Under the pieces are notes generated by a model. The model made no database searches and had not been told where the DNA came from. It was given only the letters and a program-made list of their open reading frames with translations. From positions 65,808,583 to 65,872,582 of the forward strand of contig CM047808.1 of the NCBI GenBank assembly GCA_026214975.1: DNA of 64,000 nucleotides, given 5' to 3'. This document shows, in pieces, positions 46,595-59,600 of the stretch; the first letter of the stretch is position 1, and each line of letters starts with the position of its first letter. Made by a program: the position numbers and the translations under genes. The DNA comes from Gentiana macrophylla (taxonomy: Eukaryota > Streptophyta > Magnoliopsida > Gentianales > Gentianaceae).

Positions 46595-47298
46595 TAACGA
46601 TACCTGATTTCACCACTGTGCGTGCCAAGAACGTGACCCCAAAAATAATTGCAAGAATAATCCTAATGCACTACCTATAGGGCCATGAGTCCCTAACATG
46701 CAAAGGGCCGAGCCAAGTCTTCATAAAGGAAGGTTGTTCAGGTCGTCCCTCGGTCCACTGAAGGTCGGTTAGGATGAGACCAAGGCAGAACTGCCAAGCT
46801 CGGACATACGGACCTTAGTTGCTTGTCGGAGGTCGGCTAGAGCATCGACACGACCTCAAAAATCACTGCATGTTGGCTAGTGAATATAATATTGACAATG
46901 ATTATACGATAATTACGGAAAGAATCCCAAGCCATTAAGGATCCAGTCTTTATCATTTAATATGAATATTTGTTTATCCATATCACCTCCTAAAATCAAG
47001 GGATAATCCTCGAATTATCTCTAACTTGAATCACACAAAAATAGAGTCCACATTGGACACGGCCCACACAAGCCAAGGGCACCATCGCCCCCTATATAAA
47101 AAATCCCAAAGAACTACGGCAGACTTCATTCCAACATACACAATGGATGTGTAGGCATCCTGAGAAATTCCCAGGCTCAGTCTAAGTCACCCCCAAAACC
47201 CCCTCACATCTTCATATATTTCTTGATTTTTCATCCTAACTAGTTATCATTATATTAGAAGGACCCAGATTTTATACCCGATGAATTTTGTTTCGTCA
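46595..47298 (+). repeat. Central LTR shared by units 1 and 2
   Basis: 704 bp; start mutated to TAACGATACC, end TTTCGTCA. It acts as 3' LTR of unit 1 and 5' LTR of unit 2. TATA box near 47092-47101; the PBS-like sequence follows at 47299. Confidence 0.9.
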
Positions 47299-47360
47299 TT
47301 TGGAGCTAGAAGGTGGGTCTTCTACTGGTAATTGTTTCCGGAGGATTTGAGGTATTCATC

Positions 47361-48543
47361 ATGCCACCAAAACCCAACACACGAGCCCAGAAGGTTACTT
47401 CTGCCCGCCGCAAACACAGCAAATGCCCAAAAAAATTGTTGTAATGACCATGAGAACGAGGATGCGATACAGAAAGCCAGGCAGACCAATCAGAAGAAAC
47501 CTCCCTAAATTTGGAGTAGCAAGCCGTTAAAGAGAAATTGGCGGCCATGGATCCCGCTACTAGACGGGACATCCTCAAGGACATACAATCAAATGAAGAC
47601 AACGTAGAGAAGGAGACTAGAGAAAAAAACTCCTCATAATCAAAAATACGATGAAGAAACTTCTGTCTCGAACAAGGGGAAGAAACCGCTGAATGCTCAA
47701 GTTGGGGAGGCAGATCATTTGTTGCAGATATCACCCAGATGAGTTTGTTCAACGCTTCAGATGAGATGAAGTGCAAAGTGATTCCCACACTCCTGACGGG
47801 CAGGTCCCGAGAGAGGTTTTGTAGACTGCCACCAAGGTCGATTTCAAAATTTTGAAGACCTAGGGAGGATGTTTCTTAAGGCCTTTGTCACTGCCAGGCC
47901 ATTTCAGAAGAATGCGACCCCCCTCCATACAATCAAACAGAAGAAAGAGGAATATGTCCTCCAGTATTTAATAAGGTTCAATGAGGAGGCGGCACAAGTT
48001 TAGGGCATAGACGATTCGCTATTGATTACTTCGTTCATCACTCGGACTCCCAGAAGGGCAGTTATACATGAAACTAACTAGTAGACTCCTAAAGACTATG
48101 GAGAGTGCATAGATGTTGCATATAAGTACTACCAGTGAGAAGAGGCCAATAGACTAAAATGAGAATCAGAGAAGGGAGATTCTAAAAGATAAAAGGTTGA
48201 AGATAAGCCAGTCAGGAAGAGGAAACCGGCCTGGGACCTAGCTGCTGCATCAACCGCATATCGTTCAGGGAAGAAAAACGTCTTACAAGAAAGGGACTTT
48301 ATCCCTTTGAACATGTCTCGTGTGCAAGTCTTGGAAATCATGGAAAGGAAAGGGTTGGCAAAAACTCCTCCACTGATGAGGGGACCATCAGAAAGGCGAG
48401 ACAAGAGTAAGTTTTGCTCCTTCCACAAGGATGTAGGGCATGATTCAGATGATTGTAACTATCTGATAAGAGATATCAACACTGCTATCCGGGATGGAAA
48501 TCTAGATGAGGTCATAGACCGATCTCAGGACCACAAACCATGA
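47361..48543 (+). pseudogene. Gag, unit 2
   Basis: Same start (MPPKPNTRAQK at 47361) and same main disruptions as unit 1, including the stop after DHKP. It has one extra base near 47404 that shifts the frame early. Knuckle C-S-F-H-K-D-V-G-H-D-S-D-D-C in the clean segment 48307-48543. Confidence 0.8.
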
Positions 48544-48561
48544 AGTCGAAGAGAGTTTAAG

Positions 48562-49005
48562 ATGGGAGCATACATGCAAGACCAGGATCGTCGAGATGAG
48601 CTACCAAGGAGTAGGGACAGGACCCTAGACGCTTATCGGCAAGCATATAACGGTCCGATCAACACAATAAATACCATTGTAGGTGGGCCTAGCGTCATCC
48701 TGGAGGGTTTAAACGGACAGGTCGGGAAATCGGTGAAGTACGGTCCGAGGGACCCCATCCCCATGATAACTAACAATGAGGGCTTAGTCATTGAAGAGGT
48801 GGTCCACAAAAATCTTGTGAAATGCATAAGTGTGGACACTGGAAGTGCCGTTAATGTTCTGTACCACTCTGCATTCTAGTCTTTGAATTTAAAAGATTCT
48901 GAGCATACTCCCTTGTCGGCACCTCTCTTTGGATTTACAGGTCCTCTAGTTCATCCTCTAGGAATGATCAAGCTGGCAACCACGTTTGGCAAGGAGCCAA
49001 AATGA
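48562..49005 (+). pseudogene. Aspartic protease, unit 2
   Basis: Clean segment 48562-48879 with VDTGSAVNVLY; the same stop after HSAF as unit 1. The upstream part reads four codons further (MGAYMQDQD) because of a base change. Confidence 0.8.
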
Positions 49006-49416
49006 AAAACACTAATGATAAACTATGTGGTGGTTAAAGCTCTCTCCAAACATCATGATGGGAAGACCAGCACTGATCGAGCTTCGAGCAGTCATCTCAC
49101 AGGCCCATATGAGCCTGAAGTTCTTCACCGCAGATGGATCAGTAGAGATAAAAGGAGACATGGAGACAACTAGGAGCTTCTAAACCACAATGATCAATAG
49201 AAATGGGGTCGAGCTGATACATCATGAGACTAGTTATAGGCATTACGAGTTGCAACTTTATATTTTCGACTTAAATACGTTGGTCTTTCATTTTACTAAT
49301 TTTTGAATATTTTGCTTTTGCACTTGGCGGTTGATTTTCTTAATGCGATTTATATTTTTGTCAAATTGATGGTGCATGGTTATACAAAAAAAGCTTGCAG
49401 GAAACGTACAAATGAA
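49006..49416 (+). mobile_element. Decayed post-protease sequence, unit 2
   Basis: Nearly identical to 41972-42384; no polymerase domain. Confidence 0.5.
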
Positions 49417-49759
49417 GTCCGCAGGTTGGACCCGTTGAGTTCCACAGGTCGGACTCAGTGTAATTGTTATTTATGTCCGCAGGTCGGTCCCGCTGAGATC
49501 TGTCGGTTGGACTCAGTGTAATTACTATTTTATGTCTGCAGGTCAGACCCGCTGAGTTCCGTAGGTCGGACTCAGTGTAATTACTATTCTGTCCGCAGGT
49601 CGGACCCGCTGAGTTCAACAGGTCGGACGCGCTGAGTTCCGCAGGTCGGACCCGTTGAGTTCCGCAGGTCGGACCCGCTGATTTCCAAAGGTCGGACTCA
49701 GTTTAATTCTTATCTAAGTGCACAAGACGGACCTTCCGAGCTCCGCAGGTCAGACTCCG
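49417..49759 (+). repeat. Minisatellite, unit 2
   Basis: Same 23/58-bp organisation and the same copy number as unit 1, with scattered base changes. Confidence 0.85.
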
Positions 49760-49962
49760 TATATTTATACCTAAGTCTACGAGACGGGTCAAGCGTAATT
49801 GTAGTAAATCTGTGAGAATCAAAAAGAGGAGGAAGTAGATGCAAAAAGGATCATTCATAATCCAGAAACTCTTACAAGGCACGATAAAAAGAAAATGAAA
49901 AAATTCAAGAATTAATCTGCACTATGTTACGCATCCTCAAAGGCGCGGATCGCGTTCTCAAA

Positions 49963-50676
49963 TTACAGTGTACAAAGATTCAAAATTAACCAAGAGAAAG
50001 GTATGGGCCGAGCAGGATTCATTATCCTCGCAAAGGTGACAGCTTCACGATGAATTATGGCCCCCGCCCAGTCGACCCCCGCCTGAGAGGTAAAGATAGC
50101 ATGAATCAAAATGGCTTCTTCATCGGTAAGAACCTCGAAATCTGTCGTTAGGATAGCACGAGTGTTGATAAACCGTTTCCATTCCCGATGAGACCAATGC
50201 AAATTCGAAGCAACACCTTGCAAGACAGGATCCCTTCATCTAAGAACAAACACTGGTAAGTGTACGCTCTATGCGCAAGATTAGGATCCGCATTATCCAG
50301 ATCCCAAGCAGCCTCAAAAAATAGGGCCAGATCGACGTTGGGGAGGCAAATAACGCATTCATGACCGCCGGAGTAGAGCCAATAGGAATGCCTCGAAGGG
50401 AAACTGAGTGGTGCCTTCAACAGAGTCAGCCTCCGATAAATCGGAATAAAACTCACGCACTAGGGTGAGATTATACCACCCCCTAGGCACTGCCATATAA
50501 TCACGCCACCCTGAAAAAATAACATGAAACATAGAACCACTGCCCTTAACCTTATGCATGTTCAAACCCTATTAAAATAACCTAAAATTTCCCCAGGCGG
50601 TAACAGAGGCTGAAGAAAACAAAGGAGACACGTCGGGGGGCGGAGTGGGGGAAGAACCAGTAGAAGACATCGACAT
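49963..50676 (-). pseudogene. Antisense pseudogene A, unit 2
   Basis: Start ATG at 50676 (MSMSSTGSSPTPPPDV). Clean segments 50565-50359, 50456-50148 and 50223-49963 carry VREFYSDL, PNVDLALFFEAAWDLD, REWKRFINTRAILTTDF and TDEEAILIHAIF. A 2-base loss near 50225 splits what is one frame in unit 1, so this copy is a little more broken. Same domain type and same uncertainty as unit 1. Confidence 0.65.
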
Positions 50677-51213
50677 TTTGAAGAATAAAACAAGTACTCT
50701 CTGAGTTGGAAGCGAAGAGAAAAGATCACCCTTTATAAGGAAAGGAAAAGATGCGGATGGACGATATTGAAAATATCTCATGGACGGGGCTAATAAAGGC
50801 GTTCTAGATTCTACATACCACATTTATTTCCCCACGGGTACCAATAACCCGAGTCAAGGAAACATTAAATGCACGACCATACAAATAGTGATAATATCGG
50901 ATGGTGCGCTATGTCCAACAAGTCGGATTCCGGGCCAAACTACACACCACTAGCTGAGTTTCGCAGTTCGGACACCGCGTAAACCACTGTATCATTCTTC
51001 AGTTCTGTAAAAAAGCCTAAGAGAAAGGGTTGGCGAATATGAGTTAATTATGCCAATCGGAAAATGCATCTCACCGAAAGGCATACTGGGGGGCTATCCA
51101 AAGGCGGATCAAATGCAAGTAAGAATCTAAAGATATAGTCAAGTATGTCCCTCAAAATCTTTATACTATGTTTATTTAAATACATTTACAATTTTCGGAA
51201 TCCTAAAAAAAAA
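50677..51213 (-). other. Spacer between antisense pseudogenes, unit 2
   Basis: Counterpart of 43643-44204; contains the alternative upstream start frame from 50823. Confidence 0.4.
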
Positions 51214-53394
51214 TCAAGAGAAGCAAAGATATAAATCATGACCCGGGGTCGATTTCTGCCTTGGTGTCGTAGCTACCCCAGGCGGCTCGGAAGACCTCCG
51301 GAGGGAAATCTGTCGGGTTTCGTGATGAGCTACAATGTCTATTCCCCTTTTGAAATCCACCTCACTGTCGTTGTAGAACTTATCCATACCATACATGTAC
51401 AGGTTGGTGTGGGGAAGGCGTGTAGTGTCTACGTCGGAACATTGGACCAAGGCCTCATTGATACAAATAGAATAAACCTCGCATGGTACAGGGGCGAGCA
51501 TTAGTTCCAGAGATTGTTTAAACCCATGAGAGGCCTTGTATTCGGTCAGTTATCGAGAAATGGTGGCAAAAAGCTCAGCCGACAAAGAATTCTTCTCCTC
51601 CCTCAGCCTGACGATAATCTCCGTCATCTCGGACTTCTCAGCCGAGTGCTCCCCATTCATGGCTTCAAGGGAATATTTATAAGCAGACCCCAATCTTTGC
51701 ACCTCAGCTTCCTGAGCTTGAAACTGTTTCTTAAGATATTCTTTCTCCTCCATCACAGCTTGCAACATCTGACTGAGCTGCCACGCTCAGTTAGTTCCCG
51801 TTCCATCTCGGTAACCATCTTCCTCAGATTCCTCGTGTAGGAGGCTGCAGCCGCCAGTCACTTGTAGGTCTCCTCCCTAAAGAAAGAATCCTGAGACATG
51901 AATAAATTGAAATGGTAGAAAAAATAAGGCCTAGTAACAAAATGAGGAAGGGCACGGAGAACACTCACGTATTCGATTAGGCTGATACATTCATTGGCCA
52001 GCTGCTCGTTGGTCATTTCCAAAACAGGGTCTGGTACCGGCTCTTCCTTATCCTCAACCTCATTACCCTTATCGGCTTCACCATCCGGTCCAACCGGCTC
52101 GGGAGATTCATCCAAGAAAGCTCGGTAAGCTCCTCTTCCTCTGCTGATCACCGGTCTCGGAAAGACTTCTCTTGATCAGAGGGGTACCTTCATCCTTTTC
52201 CTCAATGTCTTCCTCCCGGATTTCTATGGTAAGGGCTAAAAGTGTTCATCCTCGGAGCTGAAGAAATAGGAACACTCTCCTCCTAATGAGTTGGTTGGCA
52301 TTCATTTTGACAGCACTGAGAGGCACCGCGTTAACAAATATATCTGCAGTTTGGGAAAGAAGACGCTCATCAGAGTGTGTCATTTTGGTAGATGTGCTCG
52401 ATCTGATCAGCCCTCCTCCCACAGCATTGGGTAGATATAGTATGGCTATCACTGTAAAGAGAAATAAAGATAAACATCAGGCTATGAAAATTAAAAGAAA
52501 CAATAAAACGTAAGGTAAAGTGTTTATAAGAAGCATGCTCTGCCACGTTAAAAGGCTCAAAGGGCTCCGGCCTAGCATCGTGCAATCGATCTGCATCAAT
52601 AAACTCCGATGATAACTCCTTGGCAGGGATAAAGAAGTTGCCGTTGAGGATAGCATGAAAATCGGCAAACTCCGCCAAGTCGGATGCGGGATCCTTTTCC
52701 AGAGTGGCCGTAACCCACCAACGCAGTTTAACCTGACCCCACACCTTACAAAGAAAAATTGCGCCCTCCAGTTAGTGGCCGGCGAAACACCATCAGCAAT
52801 GTAGGCATGAACACCGGACGGGAAGGGAAGGTGTACCATCCACTCGGTCCTGGATCTTTTGAATGTGGTGGAATCAATGGAATAGAGGGACCGTAAAATT
52901 AACATTCGTCATCCTGCAAAAGATGGCGAACCCGATTATACTCCTGACCGGTTATGAGTCACTTGTGCCACCCCGATCTTGTAGCTGTGCAGCACATCCA
53001 GAAATGCACGGGATCAGGGTAGTCGCAATCCAGCCTTTAACTGGCCTACATGAACAGCACCAAACCCCTCCGGGGGATGACAAGCGTACGGTTGAGGTTC
53101 TGCCGGGAGCATAAGAGTATAAATTCCCTTGTTTATGTTGTATTCTAGACATAATTAGTCCATGCTACGTTCAGCTAGGACGGAGGCTCTCCTGAAGCTT
53201 CCTATGAGGCGTTGAGTGCCCTCCTGAATCCACAGTTGGGTTGCCAGGACAAAAGTCCCGGAATAACGATAGGAGGAAGCACCGGCTAAATCTGTCGCAA
53301 CATCCTCCACCTCTAGACCGGTCTCCTTTTCCAGGGAATTTTCTATAGAAACACTCACGGGAGTCGAAAAGTAACGGAACGGTTGATATGACAT
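51214..53394 (-). pseudogene. Antisense pseudogene B, unit 2
   Basis: Start ATG at 53394 (MSYQPFRYFSTPVSV). Shared features with unit 1: WRAQFFFV, an acidic linker (52100-51990), an intron with intact splice sites (51968-51891), a coiled coil (51768-51550) and a C-terminal segment to 51214. The same main frameshifts occur, so the gene was probably broken before the units separated. Confidence 0.65.
51891..51968 (-). other. Probable intron in antisense pseudogene B, unit 2
   Basis: 78 bp, minus strand GTGAGTGTTC...GTCTCAG; one A shorter than unit 1. Confidence 0.6.
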
Positions 53395-53608
53395 TGGAAT
53401 ACAAGCCTCAACCTGTCCTCAAAAACTATTCTTGGAAATACGCGGGAGACGCCTCGTATTTCATAAAACAATAAGGCATAAGTGATGACATGACAATGCC
53501 ACCTGGCACCGCTGACTATCCCTAAGAAAAGACAAGGCACCGGCTTGAATAAGTCAATCCAGCCTAACATCTAACTCAGATCTAATCTGACCTCAAGAAT
53601 TCAGATGG

Positions 53609-53621
53609 ATCTGGGGGCTTA
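53609..53621 (+). other. Polypurine tract, unit 2
   Basis: ATCTGGGGGCTTA, one G shorter than the others. Confidence 0.75.
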
Positions 53622-54322
53622 TAACCATACCTGATTTCACCACTATGCGTGCCAAGAACGTGACCCCAAAAATAATTGCAAGAATATACCTAATGCCCTA
53701 CCTATAAGGCTAGGAGTCCCTAACAGGCAAAATGCCGAGCCGAGTCTTCTTAAAGGAAGGTTGTTCAGGTCGTCCCTCGGTCCACTGTAAGTCGGTTAGG
53801 ATGAGACCAAGGCAGAACTGCCCAGCTCGGTCATACAGACCTTGGTTGCTTGTCAAAGGTCGGCTAGAGCATCGACAGGACCTCAGAAAATCGCTGCACG
53901 TTGGCTAGTGAATATAATATTGACAATGATTATACGATAATTACGGAAAGAATCCGAAGCCATTAAGGCTCCAATCTTTATCATTTAATACGAATATTTG
54001 TATATCTCAATCACCTCCTAAAATCAAGGGATATTCCCAGAATTATCTCTAACTTGAATCACACGAAAAGAGAGTCCACATTGGACACGCTCCACACAGG
54101 CCTAGCGCACCATCGCCCCCTATATAAACAATCCCAAAGAACTAAGACTGATTCGAACATACACATTTGATACGTAGGCATCCTGGATAAATTCCCAGGC
54201 TCAGTCTAAATCACCCCCACAAACCCCTCTCATCTTTATATTTTTCTTGATTATTTATACTCACCAGTTATCACTACATCAAAAAAACCTAGATTTTATA
54301 CCCGACGAATTTTGTTTCCTCA
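53622..54322 (+). repeat. Last LTR of array
   Basis: 701 bp, start mutated to TAACCATACC, end TTTCCTCA. It shows more private substitutions in its right part than the two inner LTRs. Followed by ATCAC, the array's TSD. Confidence 0.9.
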
Positions 54323-54337
54323 ATCACCATTACAGCT

Positions 54338-54533
54338 TGATCCGCGGTGTAAGTCACTCAACTCACAAAATATGAGTAAGAGTACTAGGTCAATTGCAGT
54401 ATATTAAGGGCGAGTCACGGTCTGTCCCACAGAGACGATTCAACACAGAGAATAGTTCACAAATCTAACTAAGAAGACAAATAACTGTCCCTAGACCAAC
54501 ATAAAGACATAAAATTAATTGGTATATTCCTAA
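54338..54533 (-). repeat. Athila-type LTR, left part
   Basis: Starts TGATCCGCGG and contains 'gtctgtcccacagagacg', parallel to 'gtcgatcccacagggaac' in the 5842 LTR. It continues at 62724 after the Tekay-like insertion. I assign it the minus orientation by analogy with 5842-7621. Confidence 0.55.
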
Positions 54534-56673
54534 TATGACGATCGTGATCCGGATACCGAGTCCATAAACGGAAAAGGACGCCTGGCCTATATATAATTAA
54601 AATAAATCGATTATATACGTAAGACTGACATCATCAACACTAGAAAACAAGCAAAAAAAAAAGACTCGGGAAAAATTAAAAGATCATTGCAATGATCTAC
54701 AAGTAACACGGTGCTGCAAGTAAAACAAAATCCCAAGAAATAACAAACAAGGTTGAATATCCATTAAAATTTTACAACCATTCTTTACAAATCAAAAGTA
54801 CAATTGTCTTAATCTATTACAGAAGAGAAAGGGAAATTCTATACCATTAATACAACGAATTAAAAGAAAGATAGACTTCGACTGATGTGACTTTGGGAAT
54901 CACTCTCAAACGATCTCAAACTCAATCTACAACAAAACCACTTTCTCGGGGTGGAGAAAAACAACATACTAATGGGTAAGTAAAAACATACTTAGTAAAG
55001 GGTAGAATCACTGAATCTACACATGCTATATCATGATTAACATTAACAACAATACAAATAATACCATACGGCAAGTTAGACATACATAATAACACATACG
55101 TTTCACAAGCTCATAACACTCTACTAGTATCACTAGTTGACTCAACCACATAAGACATTTGTGACATATTAATCCAAGGACACTTTGCATGGTGAAGAAT
55201 GCACCACGACACATTCAACAACTAATATGGCACAAGTATTTAAAAGTGTGGAATATTAATTGAGTCCGGCACAAATATCTAAATGTCTGGAGGTGTAATA
55301 GTTCCAGGCTGCGAAAAGTAAACGTGCCTCATCAAGTACGTATTTAAAAGTTTAATCTAGCCACCTAAGTTCATTGCACATAAAAAAGATTCTTAAGGAC
55401 CACTAGACCTTATACGGACTCTACATTACACAACATAGCACATTGCATTCAAATATCAGATTCTAATATAATACCCACGAGACTAAGAAATAAGGCTTCC
55501 GGTGATATCAAGTATCTCCCTGTAGATGGCCTCCATAGGGTTATCAGCCAAATACACCAGAAACCGAACCCTTAACTTCACCATGTTACAAGTATGATAT
55601 TGAACACAAGTCAGCACCTCATACGGTCAAATGTAGAGTGTTGCAATGCTCTCGTGAGACACGGTGCGGAGCCAAGTCCACTAGAACACGTACACTTGAC
55701 TTCAAAACATCCAACATTACTCTTTCTTCCATTTTTGCTTAGAATTTTACCCAACACTCTACGATATAATTTCATGTTTTCTTCACCAATTTAAACACTA
55801 AATCTACTCCAAATCCATACATAAATAATACGAGAATTATTCTACAACATGCTTGTAATATTATAGTAGATCTAAGCACCAATATTATATACAATTTAAG
55901 CCAAAGTTATATGAAATTACTCTAAAACATGCTTGAAGTAAAAATCTACATCTACACACCAAAATAGGACATTTAGATTTGGTTGAACACCCATGTACCT
56001 CAAATCTTTTCAAGAAAAGATGTTGTTCAAACTTGAATCTTCAAAAAACACCAAGCACACCACCTTCATATTTAAGAACACTCCAAGAATATCACTTGAA
56101 TCCTAGATCCATGAACAAAGGTCCCAGATTCAAAGCAACCCACTTCGAAGCAACTATCAAAATGACGTTCTACGATTACTACAACCTTTAAAACATTAAA
56201 AAGCTAAGAAAACACCCAAGAACACTTATAGATCTGGAAAATGGGTTTTCGAAACTCTTACCCGATCAGAGTGAAACTTGTATCAAAATTAAGTTCTCAT
56301 CAATGGAAGCATGTTGGTGTAATTGGTTTGTGATTTCGACGGTCGGATTGATCGAAAACGGGAAAGTTCCCTTTCTTCTTCCTCTCTTTCTTTTCTTTTT
56401 TCCCTTTATTTTTTTCTCTGTCACAGCCGACACTCATGTTTGGAAAAGGTGGGAATGAAAAATGGAAGGGTTTTGGGGTGTGTTGGGTTTAAGTAAAGGT
56501 TGGTAAATTTCTCGTTTTTCCCTTAATAAAAGTTACACCTTTAAAATACCGTAAATACCCTTTAACATTTATTTTGACTCTATTAATATTTAAAACGTAA
56601 ACCATTTGAAATATCGGGTCACACAATTCATAAAGAGACTTTTATACCATTTACGGAGATACATGGTATCACA
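54534..56673 (-). repeat. Left (3') LTR of Tekay-like element
   Basis: 2140 bp, ends TATGACGATC...GGTATCACA. It matches 60529-62723 throughout, with several short indels. No gene; the ORFs here are not conserved between the two LTRs. Confidence 0.85.
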
Positions 56674-56695
56674 TTCATCCCCCCTTATATGAGTT
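56674..56695 (-). other. Polypurine tract of Tekay-like element
   Basis: Minus strand CTCATATAAGGGGGGATGAA next to the LTR start TGTGATACC. Confidence 0.8.
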
Positions 56696-59600
56696 TTGTC
56701 CTCGAAAGTTGTCAGAGCTTGCCCCCCAAAACTAACGCTTCAAACCAACTCGCATTTCAAACCTTAAGCTACCAAATTTTGATCTACTCACAGTTCACCT
56801 CTAAGGTCCCACTTACACCCAAACTTAGATACTACTCGGCCTTTCTAGAAAACATTTCAAACATAGTGCTACACTCCTTTAGGTCTCCGAAAGATTCTAA
56901 GATCCAGATTAAACTTTTCTTCATCAAAAACCTTTTCTTACTTCAAGATATCTCCATAAGCCAACTTGACAGTTCAACTTAGCTCGCACTATCCCTTACA
57001 AAACACTTACGGTTTAGTCCAAATGCACTTCACATCTAATTCCAACCTCCTTAAAAGAAACTCTAAAGAGAAAGAACACACAAGAAGGATCATCTTTCAA
57101 GCCTACAAGGGTTTTCCTCAACCCAGTCCACCAACAAAAATGTCTATACCTAAGACTAAGACATCCTAGTCTTACACAATTCACCTTACACTCCTAGAGA
57201 TACTTCCTGAATCAAAACGCTTGACCACAACAAAATTGACAAAGTTTCCAAAACTCGTTAAATCTTCAAAGCCACATCCTGGTCCAAACCTTTCATGAAA
57301 CTATTGATCTTCCAGACTTATATTAACGCTTAAGAGAGTCTTCCAAGATCTATTCCAAAAAACCGATTACTTCCTACAACTGTTACTTGTCTAACCAAAA
57401 GAAAAAACCCTACAACGGACTTAAAAGGACTTCTTTGAAAGTAAGGGCAACTTCACGTAGTGAGTCCGAACTCCAATTGAAGAAAAAAACACTTTCGTAA
57501 CAATACTAAAGCACAAAATTTTAAAAGGCATTCTTGAATAAAATTTTAAATTAAGCATAGATTTAAAAATCCTCAAAGATCTAAAAACAACCTTTGATTC
57601 TTTAAACCATAACACAGAGCTATAAAAGAAATTATTTCAAAGCACAAATGCCACAGTGATGACTTCATGAATTTAGTTTACCGGTTTGAAAGGAATAAAC
57701 AACACCCACACACTGCTTGAAGTAGGAACCGCAAAATAACATATTTACCGAGCATGAGAGGATTCATATCAAAAGAGGGAAAAATACCCTTGATTATGAA
57801 CACGGTAAAAACAAAATGACATTTTGTTGAACCGGGTTTAAAGATGACCGATTATGAAAGGGTTAACAACAAGGGTTGTTTGGCCACATGAATTGGAAGA
57901 TGAAAAGTTGTGCAATAGTGAAATAACACAATTATAAGGTAAAAAGAGAGTATAAAACTTCTTACAACAAATAATGTGTATAAGTTGAATCCGGGAAAAG
58001 ATAAACTTAAAGTAAGGTGCATGACGTCAATGAATGCCTAACAGTAGGTTCCCAGAATAGGTAAAGTTTCCTTACTATGAAAGGATTAAGTGGCTGATTG
58101 GCACATCAACAGGAACTTGAGCTGGGAGCTCACAAGAAATTAAAGAAGGGTGTCAAAGTTGATTTCAAATTGAAAGATGGATAATTGATTCAAAATTCTA
58201 GAGATGAGTATCAAAATTTAGAAAACACCTTGAAGATGAGATTCATTAAAAAAGAGGCATCTTGTAAAACATGGTGGTTAGAGAAGAACTCTTATTGGCT
58301 CGAAAAACAAAGAACATTGACTAGAGTGTCAGGGATTAAAACCAAAACAGAATGTGTCAAGCACCAAACTTAATAACATCCAAAACAAAGAAAAAGAACG
58401 TTTGGACTTAAAACGATAAGTTTGAAACTTTAGTTATTTATTGATTGTCAAAAGAGTTTCAATCCACAAGATTCCTAGAAAAGGTTGATTAACAATAATT
58501 GTTGGAAAAGCAAGGTTGAGCACCCAAAATGTAGAACAACTTGAGGGAAACAAAAGGGATGTTTAAGACTATTTACTATGAAAATTGTTTCTAGATTAAA
58601 ATCAAGAATACAATTAGTCCTGAAGTGATGCAAAAGAAACTACTGAAAACTTCATGTGGGTACAAATTGCCAATAACTTTAGAGTGCCAACTTGATAGAA
58701 TTTGAGATTAACGCAAACTATCTAGAAAGAAACTCGGTAAACAACTATCTTTTCTTGAAACGAGAATCTAAAAGATCATGCTAGACAGGCTGTGGATTTG
58801 CCGAAAAGAGATTTGTTACAAAAAGATTAAACATCTGGCAAAACACAGAGATACACACTTAAAAGATTAAATTATTGAGAATAAAAGGATAACCAAAACA
58901 AAACATTATTTAAACAAGGCAGTGAAGGATAAACACATGAAAACAAAAAGATTTTGTCAAACTTTATTTAAGAAAGTAGTTGAAGATTTAATAAACAATT
59001 ACAGAAGTATAGGGAAACTTGTTTCTCTTTCAAAATGATAAAACATTGAGAACCTATTTACAAAAGAAATCATAAGGCAAAATACTTTTAGGACAGACAA
59101 GGCAAAAGGCGGAAAAGGTTTATTTGGCGTGCAATTTATCCAGAAGGAAACTTGGTTGGTGAATGTCAAAAGGAAGCAAAAATGTATTCGGTGTGTTGAA
59201 AGGCAGCTGCTTGTTTACTAACGATCGGAAAGCATTAAAACGACAACCTACACAACTCTCTACTAGACCTGTAAGACTAGCAAGAACTTAGACTTATAGA
59301 AACAACTCCTCAAATCTATTCTTCTGAACACAACAAAAATCTATACCACAACCCTTCAACCAAAAGGTGGGGATTACCATTTCAGATTATGTAGATGAGA
59401 AGTTTAAATTTCTTCATGCAATGTAATTGAAAATTCAAGACATGTGTAATTCAAATGAAAATGATTTTGAGAAAGAAGGAGGATGAGAATTATAGATTTT
59501 GGAGTTTGCCAAATGATAACAATAAACCGGAATGTCTTTGAACATGAAAGGACTAGTCAAATACAACTATTTCTGTTCGGAAGAAATTTTATAAAAATCT

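Larger units (their letters stand above)
39198..54322 (+). mobile_element. Tandem array of a Tat-lineage-like gypsy element (2 full units + 1 collapsed unit)
   Basis: Order: LTR fragment 39198-39486, interior end 39492-39562, LTR 39563-40268, interior 40269-46594, LTR 46595-47298, interior 47299-53621, LTR 53622-54322. The unit period is 7032 and 7027 bp. The whole block is flanked by ATCAC at 39193-39197 and 54323-54327, so it behaves as one insertion that later expanded, or that inserted already expanded. Interiors carry gag-protease on the plus strand and two antisense pseudogenes, but no RT, RNase H or integrase that I can recognise. Assignment to the Tat lineage rests on the gag knuckle type, antisense ORFs and 3' tandem repeats; these are known Tat traits. 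Confidence 0.85.

Noticed and set aside
52863..53152. Overlapping plus- and minus-strand ORFs of 66-83 codons in unit 2
   Set aside because: The plus frame is a shadow. The minus frame is a shifted piece of antisense pseudogene B, not a separate gene.
55026..55214. Minus-strand ORF repeated at 61029-61220
   Set aside because: Conserved only because both are the same LTR position; no domain, and frames differ by indels elsewhere.
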